Source of the DNA: Obelidium mucronatum
Taxonomy: Eukaryota > Chytridiomycota > Chytridiomycetes > Chytridiales > Chytriomycetaceae
Direction of reading: 5' to 3'
Assembly (NCBI GenBank): GCA_025765595.1
Contig: JAIVFH010000210.1
Coordinates: 1 to 49,937 of the forward strand
DNA length: 49,937 nucleotides
Within the stretch, counting starts at the first letter, position 1. Each line of letters opens with the position of its first letter. Positions 1 through 10,723 of the stretch are shown here, piece by piece. The translations under genes were made by a program, and so were the position numbers. The notes beneath the pieces are model-generated. The model saw nothing but the letters and a program-made list of their open reading frames with translations. It had not been told where the DNA came from and made no database searches.

Positions 1-1
1 A

Positions 2-1920
2 ACCTCCAGCTTGTCCTCACAGCCAAACAACAGCAGCGACTCTGACTGGTTTTCAGCAATTGATTCCTCAGAGCAGATTGTTGAAACATCCAACTCGTCA
101 GTGTTTCCCGTGGTTTCAAAGCCCAGTTTGTCGAACAGTTGGCAGTCTGTGTCGAAGATTTTAAGCTGAAAACAAACAAAGACTCTGCGGCCGCTGAAGA
201 CAGCAAACTTGCTCAGATTGTTGGCGCTCCTCTTGGCGTTGTTATTGCAGGTTTGGTGTTTCTGATGATAAAACACTAAACATCCACCGAAGGCCACGCT
301 GGACTCGGAAAAGTTCTCTCGTAAATGCAGTCTTTAAAGTGAATGTGGCTGAGGCGGGCGGCGGGCGGCCCGTGACTGCAGTTGCCACTGCATACAACGA
401 TCCAACTGGTTTTGCAAGAATCATCGACACGCCTGGCTTCAATCCTGCATTCAAAGCAGAAGACTTTGTTCGCTTTGTTTCAGCGGATCAAAAGTGTAGA
501 TGCAACACTGCCACACTTTGACATGGTGTGGTACTTTGTCGACAGAATTCACGAAGACGATGAGATTGTACTGGCGGCCCTTCTCAAGCAGCAAATTCCC
601 TTTCTCGTTATCATATCGAAATGCGATGCAAAAGACGAAGTTGAAATTTATTCAATCAGATCTCAGATCCACTCAATTTTGACACCAGCAGATTCAATAC
701 CCACCACGCATCTTCCACTCATCAAGGCGATTCTGCAATTGATTCTCTTATTCATTCTCTTGAGCTTGATTCCGCAATTCGTGGCTGGGATATTGTGGAG
801 CTACGGAATCCACCACAATCAACGTCTGGGATGAAATGCCCCGTTTGCGGATCTGTTCAGGCTATTCTTCGTCCATTAGATTGTTGGTATGTGGAGGTTT
901 TTCAATCTCATGGTATCTTCAAGAGCTCTCTTAATTTGACACAATTAAAGGAACGTGTGGTACTGTCAAACTTCCAACTGTACTTTCTCCAAAGAACTGC
1001 ACTTGAAAATCCAAGACATTCGATCCCTTCGTGATTCTCTCAGTCACCTCACTGGATCACTCACTGCCCTCCTCACCAACATTCCACATCGCCGATTCCG
1101 TTTAGCCCACCTCCAAACCGACAACAGCACACACCTCACCCAAATAGCAATCAAAATCGTGGCGACTGCTACGCTAACAGCAGCAGGAATCGGTGCCGCC
1201 CCGATCCCCTTCGCAGACATGCCCTTCCTGTTGGCAACACAAACAACAATGATCCTCAGTGTCTGCCGCGTTTTTGAAATCCCTGCTTTATTGGACCCAA
1301 TGCTGTATCTAAGTATTTTGGCCGCCAGTCCGTTCCCATTTCTTGGCATCTTGTGTGCAGGCGCTGTAAAGACGATTCCAGGTGTCGGGAGTGTGGCAGC
1401 AGGAGTTATAGAGGCTCCCATTGCGGGAGGTATGACTCTTGCCATGGGTATTGCGGTTTTACAAACATGTGTGGGTATTTATAAGTCACGGTTGGAGGAG
1501 AGGTTTCCTTTGGGAGATGCTGGTGCTACCCAGGATCGCCTAACGGCCCCGAAAGAGTTCAAGTTTGATGCAAATGTGCAAAAAAAGGTTCAAGGGAATT
1601 TGAAGGGTACTGTGGAATGGGTCAAGAAGGCTGTGATGGGAGGTGGGTTCACAGAAAAAGCAGTAGGTGAGCATATTCGGATGGCGGTTATTGTTGATTA
1701 TGAACGTGATTGAAAAAGCGTAGCAGAGATTCCTATGCTTGAATTTGATAGAGGGGGTGCGTTGCAGACGGATGACGAAATTGAGGCTGATGTTGTTGAT
1801 GTTGAAGCACTTGCTCAACGTGTAAAGGAGCGGAATGTTCAGCCTGAGGAAGTTGTTCAGGCTTTGTTGATTCAGTCTACTGGTAAGGCCGCTATTGCTT
1901 CTGAGAGCAAGCAAAAATAA
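2..1920 (+). pseudogene. Broken GTPase with C-terminal DUF697-like membrane domain
   Basis: Pieces of one GTPase are visible but in several frames. A strand leads into a P-loop, GHAGLGK (about 293-312), after a probable 42-nt intron (251-292). The P-loop continues as SSLVNAVF one base out of frame (from 312), as if one A of an A-run were missing. DTPG (G3) follows near 430. A second shift near 480 leads to VWYFVD and the G4-like SKCD (about 610-630), and a third lies near 690-735. After a probable 40-nt intron (about 951-990) comes a hydrophobic domain (about 1140-1480, motif IGAAPIPFADMPFL) typical of the DUF697 region of bacterial-like and fungal GTPases. An in-frame TGA at 1711-1713 splits off a conserved-looking tail ending at 1920. 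The 5' end lies outside the window, with another frame change near 84. It is either a decaying gene or a poorly resolved stretch of assembly. Confidence 0.6.
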
Positions 1921-1932
1921 AACGTTTGTCAA

Positions 1933-3183
1933 ATGATTGAAACACTTCCACGAGAGCTCATTGAAGCCATTCTGATACACCTTCCGCTTGATTCAAACCT
2001 GGATTCAGTTGCCTTTGCATCAAAAAGGATTCTGGCCGAGAGTTTGTTCCGCATTGAGTTTGCATACACCCACACGAGCCATCAGCTCTGCGTCTGTTCC
2101 TCCCAAGAAGATTTTGAAAACTATCTTCACAAGCTCCGAAAAATTAAATGGCAAGGTGTTCCTTGCAGCTACCAAGCGCTCATTTACTGTGGTGTCCCTT
2201 TGATGCATGACGTCTCGAATCGTCGTCATCGGAACCACTTCCAAGGCTTGCCTGCTGCAAAGGGCTTTGATTTCGTACAAAAGATTGCTTCTTATTGCTG
2301 GTATGGCTGGAGTTCCAAACAAGATACAGCTTGTACTGCCGCTTATCTGGGACACACGGCAGTTCTCCAATTCCTTGTGGAACACACAAAAAGTATGTAC
2401 GTGCTCGTAGCGAATGACTATGCAACCATTCAAATTGCCTCCGAAAGGGGCCACGTTTCAGTTGTAAAGTTGCTTCTTGACTCTGGAGTCGTACAATCAT
2501 GGGCAAGCCGCAATATTGCCATCAGAAAGGCCTCAGAGAACGGACACGAAGATGTTGTTAAACTTCTTCTCGATCATGGAGCTGCAGATCCTGAAGCATG
2601 TGATGACTATGCCATTGGGAAAGCTGCAAAAAACGGACACGCTGGCGTTGTCAACCTTCTAGTTGGAATTCCTTGGGTGAATTCCGCTGCTCATGGAAAT
2701 TACGCAATTCGATTTGCATCGGAAAGGGGCCATGTTTCTGTCGTCAAGATTCTTCTTGACTCTGGTAGAGTACATCCAAATGCCTGGAGGGACTATCCCA
2801 TCAGACTGGCCTCTGAAAATGGTCATGCTTCTGTTGTAAAGCTTCTTCTTGAATCTAAAAATGTGGATCCAGGAGCGGATTTAGATTATGCCATACGAAA
2901 AGCATCTGAGAATGGGCACGAAGCTGTCGTGAAGCTTCTCTTGAAATCCCCGAAAGTGGATCCGGCAGCGTGGAATAATTGGCCCGTTCGAGTTGCTTCT
3001 CGAAATGGTCATGCAGCGGTTGTCAAGCTGCTGCTTAAAACGGGGAAAGTGAATCCAATCGCTGATTTCCAGTGTTGTCGTGATATCGCAAGAAACAAAG
3101 GGCATACATCTGTAGTCCTAGTTCTTTCTGAATATTACACAAAGCATCAAATCGATCGTTGGTCGTTTTTAAAGAAAGAATAA
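1933..3183 (+). CDS. F-box-like / ankyrin repeat protein (416 aa)
   Basis: Single-exon gene starting 12 bp after the stop of the broken GTPase. The N-terminus (IETLPRELIEAILIHLPLD) looks like an F-box helix. From about residue 135 to the end there are about nine ankyrin repeats with the core A-S-x-N/R-G-H-x-x-V-V-K-L-L-L, spaced about 33-34 residues apart. Ankyrin arrays bind protein partners, and an F-box would link such a partner to an SCF ubiquitin ligase; that role is inferred. Two related genes lie at 28747-31730 on the other strand but are more divergent. The ATG at 1933 is the first in the open frame and begins the F-box-like helix. Confidence 0.88.
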   Translation: MIETLPRELIEAILIHLPLDSNLDSVAFASKRILAESLFRIEFAYTHTSHQLCVCSSQEDFENYLHKLRKIKWQGVPCSYQALIYCGVPLMHDVSNRRHRNHFQGLPAAKGFDFVQKIASYCWYGWSSKQDTACTAAYLGHTAVLQFLVEHTKSMYVLVANDYATIQIASERGHVSVVKLLLDSGVVQSWASRNIAIRKASENGHEDVVKLLLDHGAADPEACDDYAIGKAAKNGHAGVVNLLVGIPWVNSAAHGNYAIRFASERGHVSVVKILLDSGRVHPNAWRDYPIRLASENGHASVVKLLLESKNVDPGADLDYAIRKASENGHEAVVKLLLKSPKVDPAAWNNWPVRVASRNGHAAVVKLLLKTGKVNPIADFQCCRDIARNKGHTSVVLVLSEYYTKHQIDRWSFLKKE

Positions 3184-3304
3184 TATTATAATACACACCT
3201 GCAGCATCCTTTGAATCTTCTTCCCATACTGAAAGCTTATTATATCAAATGTCTTTCTACCATTGGCGTGTGCGAAGATCTTCCATAACTTAAAACTCTT
3301 TCAA

Positions 3305-3961
3305 ATGAATTCAATTGCTGGATACACCTTCAAAACCCCTTCCATACTATCAAGAGCAATCATACATCCCAATACTGGCGTCCCCAGTCTGCAATTTCAG
3401 CGACTTGAATTCCTTGGAGACGCCTGCTTGAAACTGGCCGCAACAGACTACCTCTTCACTGAACATCCCAATGAAAGCGAAGGCCAACTCAACAACCGAC
3501 TCATCGCCCTTGTTTCCGCATCAGCATGTAAAGACATGGCCACATTAATTGGATTGAACAAAATCTTGAAGGTCGCTGACAAGACAGAGTTTGCTCATTC
3601 TTCGGTGTATTCTGATGCTTTCGAAGCAGTGATTGGAGCAGTATACGAAGATTCCGGGAAAGACATGAAAGTGACTGGAGATTGGATAAAGAACATTCTC
3701 AAGCAGCTCAAGTTCCCGTCAGAACAGTCAAAAGCAAAAGAGTCCAATGATGCTAAGTCACAACTTCAAGACCTCAGCCAAAAAATGAATGGATCACTTC
3801 CGATTTATGAAACAGTTTCGAATGACGGACCTGCCCATGATAGGCGCTTTATAGTTTGTGTTTCCTTGAATTGGTTGAATGATGTTGGGATGGGAGAAGG
3901 ACGGTCACTGAAAGCCGCTCAGTCGAGCGCTGCTTCAGATCTAATGAGTAAGATTATTTGA
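3305..3961 (+). CDS. Ribonuclease III family protein (RNase III domain + dsRBD)
   Basis: A 218-residue protein in one exon. The RNase III signature is complete: LEFLGDACLKL at about residues 34-44 supplies the acidic residues E35 and D39, and DAFEAVIGAVYED at about 104-116 supplies D104 and E107. These are the four metal-binding positions of catalytically active RNase III. A double-stranded RNA binding domain follows from about residue 148 to the end. The size and layout match bacterial Rnc and short fungal RNase III proteins rather than Dicer, since there is no helicase or PAZ domain. It should cleave double-stranded RNA; likely substrates (pre-rRNA, snoRNA precursors) are inference. I chose the ATG at 3305. 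The frame is open further upstream, but there is no earlier ATG in it. Confidence 0.92.
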   Translation: MNSIAGYTFKTPSILSRAIIHPNTGVPSLQFQRLEFLGDACLKLAATDYLFTEHPNESEGQLNNRLIALVSASACKDMATLIGLNKILKVADKTEFAHSSVYSDAFEAVIGAVYEDSGKDMKVTGDWIKNILKQLKFPSEQSKAKESNDAKSQLQDLSQKMNGSLPIYETVSNDGPAHDRRFIVCVSLNWLNDVGMGEGRSLKAAQSSAASDLMSKII

Positions 3962-4038
3962 ATACAAGTATCATTTAAGACATACAGTACTTGAGTAAAA
4001 ATTAACTAAGTAAAATTAAACAAAGTAAAACGGTCTTA

Positions 4039-5314
4039 ATGCCTATCATAGAGGAAGCAGTTCCAAAGACCACCAAGAAGCGATCGCCCGTTTCCTACGT
4101 TTTCCGTCTTTCGTTCTTTCTCCTCGCTGGCTTGTTCACATCCGCCACTCTCAGTCTGCTGCTTGTGCTTGCCCTGCCACTTGCCCTAGTGTACCCCCCG
4201 GCCTTCCGCTTCTTTGCTCGACAGTCTGTCAAAGCAATGGCCTCCCTTGCTGCAATTGTATCGTATGTCCTTATTCGCAATGTCGAGATTGTTGTCACTG
4301 GAGACTCAACGCCATCGTTTCGTCAACTGTGGTTTTGCAATCATCAAACCTTTCTCGATTGGTGGTTCTTGGGTCTATACGCGTGAGTTTCCATTGCTCG
4401 GTTGCTTTGCTTGTCTTGTTCAAAGATACCATTCGCCTATTTTTAGATGGCACCAAGGATCTATCGATGGCCTCACAATTATTCTAATGGATATGCTTAA
4501 ATACATTCCTTTCGCTGGATGGCTCGCTTGGTTTGCTGGATTCATATTCTTGAAGCAAAAGTGGGCTCTCGATGAAGCAGAGTTCAAGAGATCTTTGACA
4601 GCGATTGCAAAACGACGCAAAGACCCTTTATTGCTCCTTATTTTCCCTGAAGGATTGCTGGTGCATCCTAAAAACCTGAACTCCGCAAAAGAGTTTCTTG
4701 AAAAGCAGCGACTGGAAGCGCGTCCTGATACTTATATTCCAAAAGATCCAAAGCATGTGATTCTCCCTCGATCCAAAGGTTTACGAACATGCATTCAGCA
4801 GCTCTGTCCTGTTTCTTCATCGGCTTCCGAATCAGGGGAAAGCCAGGATGGTATTGATGCCCTAGTTGATGTTACTTTGGGGTATTGGCCCTCTTCTCGC
4901 GGATTTGAGACTGGAATCTATCCACATAATGCAGTTACGCCATTCTCTGTCTTTGGCGAAGGAACTGAGGCTGTCCTTACTCGAGTTTGTTTGGATTTTA
5001 GGAATGTCAGCGCGACCACGAACTTCCTGACGCTCAATCAAATGTCGGACGGCGAGTTTGATGGATGGTTAAAGAAGCGATGGGAATTCAAAGATGATTT
5101 GATGGGTTATTTCCATGAGAATGGTCGGTTTGGAGGGTTTGAAAGTAACGGTGAAATCGAAGAAGTGGGCACAACAGGCTCCGTAGATCCTACAATTGTC
5201 GTCAGGATTGTTCCACGGTTATTGGACTATGTTCGCGTTCTTTCTTGTTTTTTAGCCTTATGGAGTATTATTGCCGGAGCAACAGTACTTGGAGTATATG
5301 TTCGCCTCCAATAA
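4039..5314 (+). CDS. Lysophospholipid acyltransferase, LCLAT1/AGPAT-like
   Basis: Two exons, 4039-4382 and 4447-5314, separated by a 64-nt GTGAGT...TTTTAG intron, give 403 residues. The acyltransferase HX4D motif is seen as NHQTFLD at residues 101-107, and the FPEG motif lies in exon 2. PRSKGL downstream is typical of the LCLAT1 / AGPAT3-5 / yeast Cst26 branch. Hydrophobic segments at about 20-52 and 65-80 and at the C-terminus point to an ER membrane protein. The enzyme transfers an acyl chain from acyl-CoA to a lysophospholipid; the preferred head group cannot be read from sequence. The start lies 77 bp after the RNase III stop. Confidence 0.9.
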
Positions 5315-5570
5315 AAGAACAAACTGTCGTGATGGGTAGAATTGTTGTGGGTGTTTTATGTGTATTTATAACGATGGTTTTTCAGTGAGAGTCAGCTTTG
5401 ACGCATCGGATTCATCTTTGGTGGCAAATTGGTGCTCAGTGGCCTTTGCATACAGTATTCATTTTAACGAAGAAAGTCTTGAAAGTGTACATTTGTCAGG
5501 TATTTACGTCATCCAAGAAGGACGCGACTTTTGTCTTGTGCTATCTTTTTTGATCAACACAACAATCACC

Positions 5571-6387
5571 ATGTCTTTTTTCATCACAAGCGACGTCGAA
5601 CCCCTTCCCGTCCACTATGAGAAAACAGAATACATTGAAACGGTAAAATGAACCACACTACTCTTCTGGACTTCTAAGCGAGCGAAAAGGACACTGGAAA
5701 CAAAGTCAGCCGCAAGAGTGTTATCCACGGAAGCCAAAACATTATCCTCGGCGGAAAGACGATAATACAAACTGAATGCATGGTAAGAGGTGACTTGCGG
5801 CGGTCGGGCACAGCGCATGCCGTGGTGATTGCAGTGGGAAAGTACTGTCTGCTGGCGGCAAAGTCTCTCATTCGACCGCCAAGCAAAGTCTACAAGAAGT
5901 GAGTTTAGGAATTGTTTGTTTTTCAATAATGTATTCTGATTCGGAGTGGACTATGCAGCATCTTTTCGTACTATCCAATGAAGATTGGAGACTTCTGCCA
6001 CATTGGTACTTGAAATGACATGTCGATTTACTAAGGACCGGGCTGTTGAATTTTAATCCAAAACACAGGAGAAGGATCAATTGTCGAAGCAGCTCAAATT
6101 GGATCCCACGTTCGAATAGGAAAGAATTGTGTGATTGTGAGTGGTCACGGCGTCTTACTCTTACACTGTAATTGAACAATCAACCATTGCCGCAGGGGAG
6201 ATTTGCAATCGTAAAAGACAATGCCGTTATTCTGGATAATACCGTGATTGCCCCAAACTGTATTATTCCTTCCTTCAGTGTCTACGGTGGAAATCCTGGC
6301 GTTTTGATTGAAGAGCTTCCGGAATGCTGGCCGCAGATTATGGAACGAGAAGCAAAAACTTATTATAATCTATTTACGTCGAAATAA
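5571..6387 (+). CDS. DCTN5: Dynactin subunit 5 (p25)
   Basis: Five exons (5571-5642, 5690-5898, 5959-6005, 6069-6136, 6196-6387) join in phase to 195 residues, close to the animal p25 length. Conserved stretches run in order: YIET, GNKVSRKSV, GSQNIILGGKTII, IRPPSKVYK, YPMKIGD, EAAQIGSHVRIGKNCVI, ILDNTVIAP and GVLIEELPEC. The hexapeptide-repeat left-handed beta-helix of p25 is clear. p25 sits at the pointed end of the dynactin complex and helps dynein bind membrane cargo, notably endosomes in filamentous fungi. Introns are 47-63 nt. The donor of intron 3 (GTACTT) is weak but is the only one that keeps the frame. The next gene starts 25 bp after the stop. Confidence 0.93.
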
Positions 6388-6412
6388 AAGACAGTGCAAC
6401 AGTCCGCACTTA

Positions 6413-7588
6413 ATGGGTGCATCACCTTCGAAGACAACTAAGAGGGCGAAAAAGCCCTTCAAGCCATCTGAATCGTTCCTAGTGCTCATGGATCTTCCTG
6501 ACGAAGTTATTGCTGCAATCTTCAGCTGGATCCACCCGTTACAAGCACCCCAATACCGACTCCTCTCCACACGCGTAAGCAACTGCCTCAATTCAAAGTC
6601 ATTCGCAATGTCCAATCTCTTGAAATGCCGCCAAATATGCTTACCGAATCCTCTATTGATCGTTGATGCACACACTCCAAAAGTGGAAGCGCTCTTGGTT
6701 CGTGGGAACTCCAACTACCAAGAAGCAACCATTTCCCTGACTGCCAAAAGCCTGGGAGTAATCCATGTTTATGCTGCCGACTATGAGAAGTGGTCGCCAT
6801 CAACAATCCCAATCGGAATCGGGCACCTGCAACACCTCACCCTCCTCACAATAAGCAGAGTCAACCTCACGGGTACCATTCCAGATGGTATTTGCGATCT
6901 CACGAATTTGGAGGGACTTTATCTCCAGAACAATGCTCTTGTTGGGCCAATTCCAAAGAATATTGGAAATCTCGTTTTGTTGAAGGAGCTTTGGTTGTTT
7001 GGGAATCAATTAAATGGCCCTATTCCTGCGTCAGTGGGAAATCTCGTCAATGTGGTGTCCCTGCATTTCAATGGAAACCAATTGACTGGCCCTATCCCAT
7101 CAGAAATCGGCGGACTGCGTCAAGTGGAACGATTGTATCTATCCGAGAATGATCTTAGTGGCTCTCTTCCTGCGGAAATTGGGAATCTACAAAGTGTAAA
7201 ACGTTTGGGACTTGGGACAAACGCATTGAGCGGCCTTATTCCTAAAAGTTTACTCAACCTCAAGACACTTGAATACTTGAATTTAAATGAGAACGGGTTC
7301 TTGCGCCCTCTTCCTGAGGGGTTTGATGAGTGGGTCAGTGGCCAGGGTGTGGATCTTGGAGTTGATGCCATACATCGCGGTAGAGCAAACTGGTTTTTCG
7401 ATGGAAACTATTCAAATCCGTATCATTCAGATGATGATTCAATCTCAATTCAATCCTCTCCCCCATCTTTATTTGGAGGTGATGGTCCTGGTTTTCCTCC
7501 GTCTCCTGCTGGTTTCCCACACTTACCGCTTGGATTTTTACTCCCACCACCACCAGGTTTAACCACGAACGCCAAGCCTGTTCAATAA
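6413..7588 (+). CDS. F-box-like, plant-type leucine-rich repeat protein
   Basis: A single exon encodes 391 residues. The N-terminus carries a short basic stretch and then an F-box-like helix (LMDLPDEVIAAIFSWI). Six or more LRRs of the 'plant-specific' class follow (core LxGxIPxxIGNLxxLxxLxLxxNxL, 24-residue period) from about residue 140 to 310. The C-terminus is acidic and then rich in Pro and Gly. The LRR solenoid probably binds a protein ligand; the F-box would suggest ubiquitin-ligase recruitment, which is inference. There is no signal peptide or transmembrane segment, so it is not a receptor. The stop is 38 bp from the proposed end of convergent UFD1. Confidence 0.85.
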   Translation: MGASPSKTTKRAKKPFKPSESFLVLMDLPDEVIAAIFSWIHPLQAPQYRLLSTRVSNCLNSKSFAMSNLLKCRQICLPNPLLIVDAHTPKVEALLVRGNSNYQEATISLTAKSLGVIHVYAADYEKWSPSTIPIGIGHLQHLTLLTISRVNLTGTIPDGICDLTNLEGLYLQNNALVGPIPKNIGNLVLLKELWLFGNQLNGPIPASVGNLVNVVSLHFNGNQLTGPIPSEIGGLRQVERLYLSENDLSGSLPAEIGNLQSVKRLGLGTNALSGLIPKSLLNLKTLEYLNLNENGFLRPLPEGFDEWVSGQGVDLGVDAIHRGRANWFFDGNYSNPYHSDDDSISIQSSPPSLFGGDGPGFPPSPAGFPHLPLGFLLPPPPGLTTNAKPVQ

Positions 7589-7626
7589 AAGCAAAGTAGA
7601 ATAGCCACTTCATATTATCAGAGTTT

Positions 7627-9062
7627 TTATTTCTTTTTGAAGCACGTAACGTTTGGCCGGCACCCGAAAACTTTGGCACCTGTCGGTAGATTATTGTCTT
7701 AGACATAAGAATAATATTTTTTCGACGTGCATATCTTTTCTCGCTTTGCTTACCTCTGGTTTTGTTTCCTCGGATCCCGGTTTCTTCAAAGGAATCACAG
7801 GATACCCTTGAAATTGTGGCAACTTCAATAAACACGTATACCAAAAAAGATCAAAACAAACCAAAAAAGAGTTTTCCATGGGGTAAATGCAATGCGGCTG
7901 GCACTTTTGCTTCTTGAGGACCAGAAACAGTGGGCAAATCACTTGGTGGGAAACGAAAAACAATCGGGTATCAGGGAAGTAAAACAACAAGCGTCAAAGA
8001 ATAATAATAAACCCAACTCATTCTCCTTGATATTCAACGCGTTCGCTTTTCCATTCAATCTCTGCCCAGCGCCATGGAACGCAGAGAATCCTTTCGCTTC
8101 AACAACAGTATGGCTCCCAATGCTGGACATTGAGTCTGCAGGCTAAGTCCAAAAAATAAAAATAAAATGAGAACGAATGTCACGTTAGGAACAACATATT
8201 CACGTTGGGAAGACAAAAAAAAATAATACTCAACAATAAGAGGCTGCTTCTCCTTAAAAACTCGTTCCGGCTCTTTATAACCCAACGGCGCCGCGAAATC
8301 CACCTCCAAATCCGTTTCAATTACACTAATCCCCTTTCCACCTGGTTTGCTCTCCATAATCAGAATGTCATACAACTGTCCATTGTACTTGATTGTAATG
8401 ATATCATTCTGCGTGAGACACGAAAATTGACCAATCGCCTTTTCGAGAACAGCTTTCGGGTCTGTAATATCCAAGAAATCGACGCTTTGGGGTTGGAGTT
8501 TGACAAATTTGCCAAGTGGAAGGGAAACGTTTTTCACTTTGACGAGGGATCCTTCTTCGATCAAGAGAGTGCTCATCATCTGAAAAAAAAGGGAAGTCGC
8601 GGAAGTTAAGTCAGGTTTGTGGGTGTGACACCAGCAAGGGGGCTATTAAGTATTTATACCCATTGTGGAAGGTACACTTTTCCTTCTTCTGCAATGAATT
8701 CCAAAACTCCAGCATGTGACGATCGATCCTTGTACTGTTCATTTGTGATTTCAAAGAGCATTGGATACGCAATGTTGAGGGTTGCTATTGTTGTTCGAGT
8801 TGGGTCTCAGACTCGTTGATGAACCAAGTAGTGAAATAAAAGGGGTATAATTTACAGAGTTTGGCAAGTGCTGAAGGGGGAAGGAGGACTTCGGAAGTAC
8901 TGTTAGTTCTTTGTCGAACATCTCCACCCAAACTCAACTCTTTCCGCCGTAGTTGATTGCTTCTCGTTCATTTCCGGGCATCATTGTGACTGAATAGCAT
9001 CGATAGTATTCGTTGAAGCCGCGATTGCGCTGTGGTGGGCCAGGCATCCAATCCATCTGCAT
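7627..9062 (-). CDS. UFD1: Ubiquitin fusion degradation protein 1
   Basis: Eight exons (9062-8939, 8888-8856, 8784-8660, 8579-8235, 8142-8018, 7941-7862, 7806-7754, 7679-7627) give about 312 residues, against about 307 in human. Recognisable blocks are [95 protein letters not shown] and [12 protein letters not shown]1 with NPL4 brings ubiquitylated clients to the Cdc48/p97 ATPase for ERAD and proteasomal delivery. Exon 8 does not stop as written: the frame stays open to 7335, antisense to the LRR gene. One more A in the A5 run at 7634-7638 would give SKKK and a TAA at 7627, which matches the usual short basic tail; I use that end. Confidence 0.88.
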
Positions 9063-9355
9063 CTTGAGGGTTTTTTATTTGTGCCACGTATTACTGTTTC
9101 CTTGAAACGTATATTTTGTTGCTGTAAACCGAAAGAGAATCAAAGCTTTGAAAGTTCAATGTATGTGCATTTCGCTGGAACGCGTCGCTTTCCTTGCCTT
9201 TTGAATCACAACTGAGCTTTGTCAGGACGCACTTGCTATCGTGAAAAATGCTCTCATTTACAACAAGGCGCACGGTGCCGATAACATATGCTTTTCGAAA
9301 GAAGTTGGGCATTCAATTTAAAACACTATTACGACCATACAGTGGCTATTCCCCG

Positions 9356-10723
9356 TCAGATCAATATTTTCAATTCCTCTAAACTTGGCCTTTTTGTGAT
9401 ACCATGCCGTAAGACTATTCCAACAGCATTACATGATGGAATCAACACGTAGACATCATTTCTCTCGATCTAAATGGTATGTGAGTTATTTTTATGATTA
9501 AAAAAATACCCCACCTTACGAAAAACTTTATCAGGAGCTGGACGCTGAAGCCCTTTTGAGTTCAAAAGATGAACAACGAGTTGGCCTTTCTCCTTGTCAA
9601 ATAATTCAAGGATGTTCTTCAAATCAGGAAAAGCCATTTGTTCTGTCGTGACCAAGTCTATCGCAGCTGATATTTCGTCACAGAGAAGTTTACCAATAAT
9701 CTTGCGCTCGAGAACTAGGTCGGGCTCCTTATGGGCGTTTAATAATTTTTTACGCGATGTTGAACAGGGTTCACAACAATACTTACCTTGTCTAACCGCT
9801 TTTCCAACTGATTCCAGAACTTTCCATACTTGGCAGGATTACCGCCAAATACTCCCCACAATATATCATCCACTTGATTTCTCTTGGTCACAGTAAACAG
9901 CAGCGAAAATTGCGGAAGACTCTCAAGCATTTCGCGAGACATTGAATCAATATAGTAAACATCTTCGCGATTGGTTCGAATGACATTTTCGACAAGGGAG
10001 TTGGGTGAAGAATCAACAATCACTCGCAAATGCAGTTTATCTGTTAGTGTGCGCACAGCTGCCGATACTCCTGCGTATTTATCCTCCTTTGTTCTCTCCG
10101 TCACGCTAATGACTATAATGGGGGTGCTGCCAAATGTTATCATTTTGTACCAAAAGAGGACACGCCTGCTGTTGCTGATAGGATCCCAACGAGTAGTACG
10201 CAAGCCTGTCAATCCTTTAAGGGAATTTTCAATGATTGTATCCCCTGTATGACCAGGGTGCGCTTCGACGCGAATGACACCACATGTCTTGTACAATGCA
10301 GTGTCAATGAAGCAAGACTTTCCCACCCCTTTTTCTCCAGCCACTGTTGTTATTGTAGAATTTTTTTTTGTTTTTTTTTTTTTTTTTGTTTTTTTTTTTT
10401 TGAAGTATATTGTGGCATTATTTTGGTGTGGTGGTGGAAAAGTAACCAAAAACTTTTTTCCGCAACTCACCCACAATGTAGTTTTGGCCCCAATTCTTGC
10501 AATCAATGGTTTTACGAAGCAAGCTCAGTTCTGTTGCGCGCGCCGAAAGAACAACCGGCTTGCTTTCTAGAAACCGACTTCTACCAGCTATCCACAAGGC
10601 ACGGAGTGGGCCAACACGAGGAAACACCTGAGCAAGAGAAGCAACTCCAATCGCTCCGGTTGCGCCAACGAAAGGAAACAGTGGGCCGAGTACCACGGCC
10701 AGCTGAGACAACATCTCAATCAT
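9356..10723 (-). CDS. Membrane-anchored P-loop ATPase (archaeal-ATPase/STAND-like)
   Basis: Four exons (10723-10471, 10343-9787, 9727-9515, 9469-9356) join in phase to 378 residues. The N-terminal 40 residues are hydrophobic (LAVVLGPLFPFVGATGAIGV) and could be a membrane anchor or an organelle-targeting segment. A Walker A motif, VAGEKGVGKSCF, begins at about residue 84. The motifs RRVLFWYKMITFGSTPIIVISVTE and LRVIVDSSPNSL follow. The C-terminus (NDVYVLIPSCNAVGIVLRHG) resembles a winged-helix tail of such ATPases. I recognise the domain type but no named gene, and no function is assigned. Intron 1 is 127 nt and extremely T-rich on the + strand. Confidence 0.72.

Noticed and set aside
1711..1713. 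Selenocysteine at the internal TGA of the GTPase
   Set aside because: Fungi lacking selenoproteins are the norm, the site is not a redox motif, and other breaks in the same gene point to decay or sequence error.
5358..5651. 97-codon + strand ORF before DCTN5
   Set aside because: It only shares the first DCTN5 exon frame by chance, runs through the intron 1 donor and has no protein-like features upstream of 5571.
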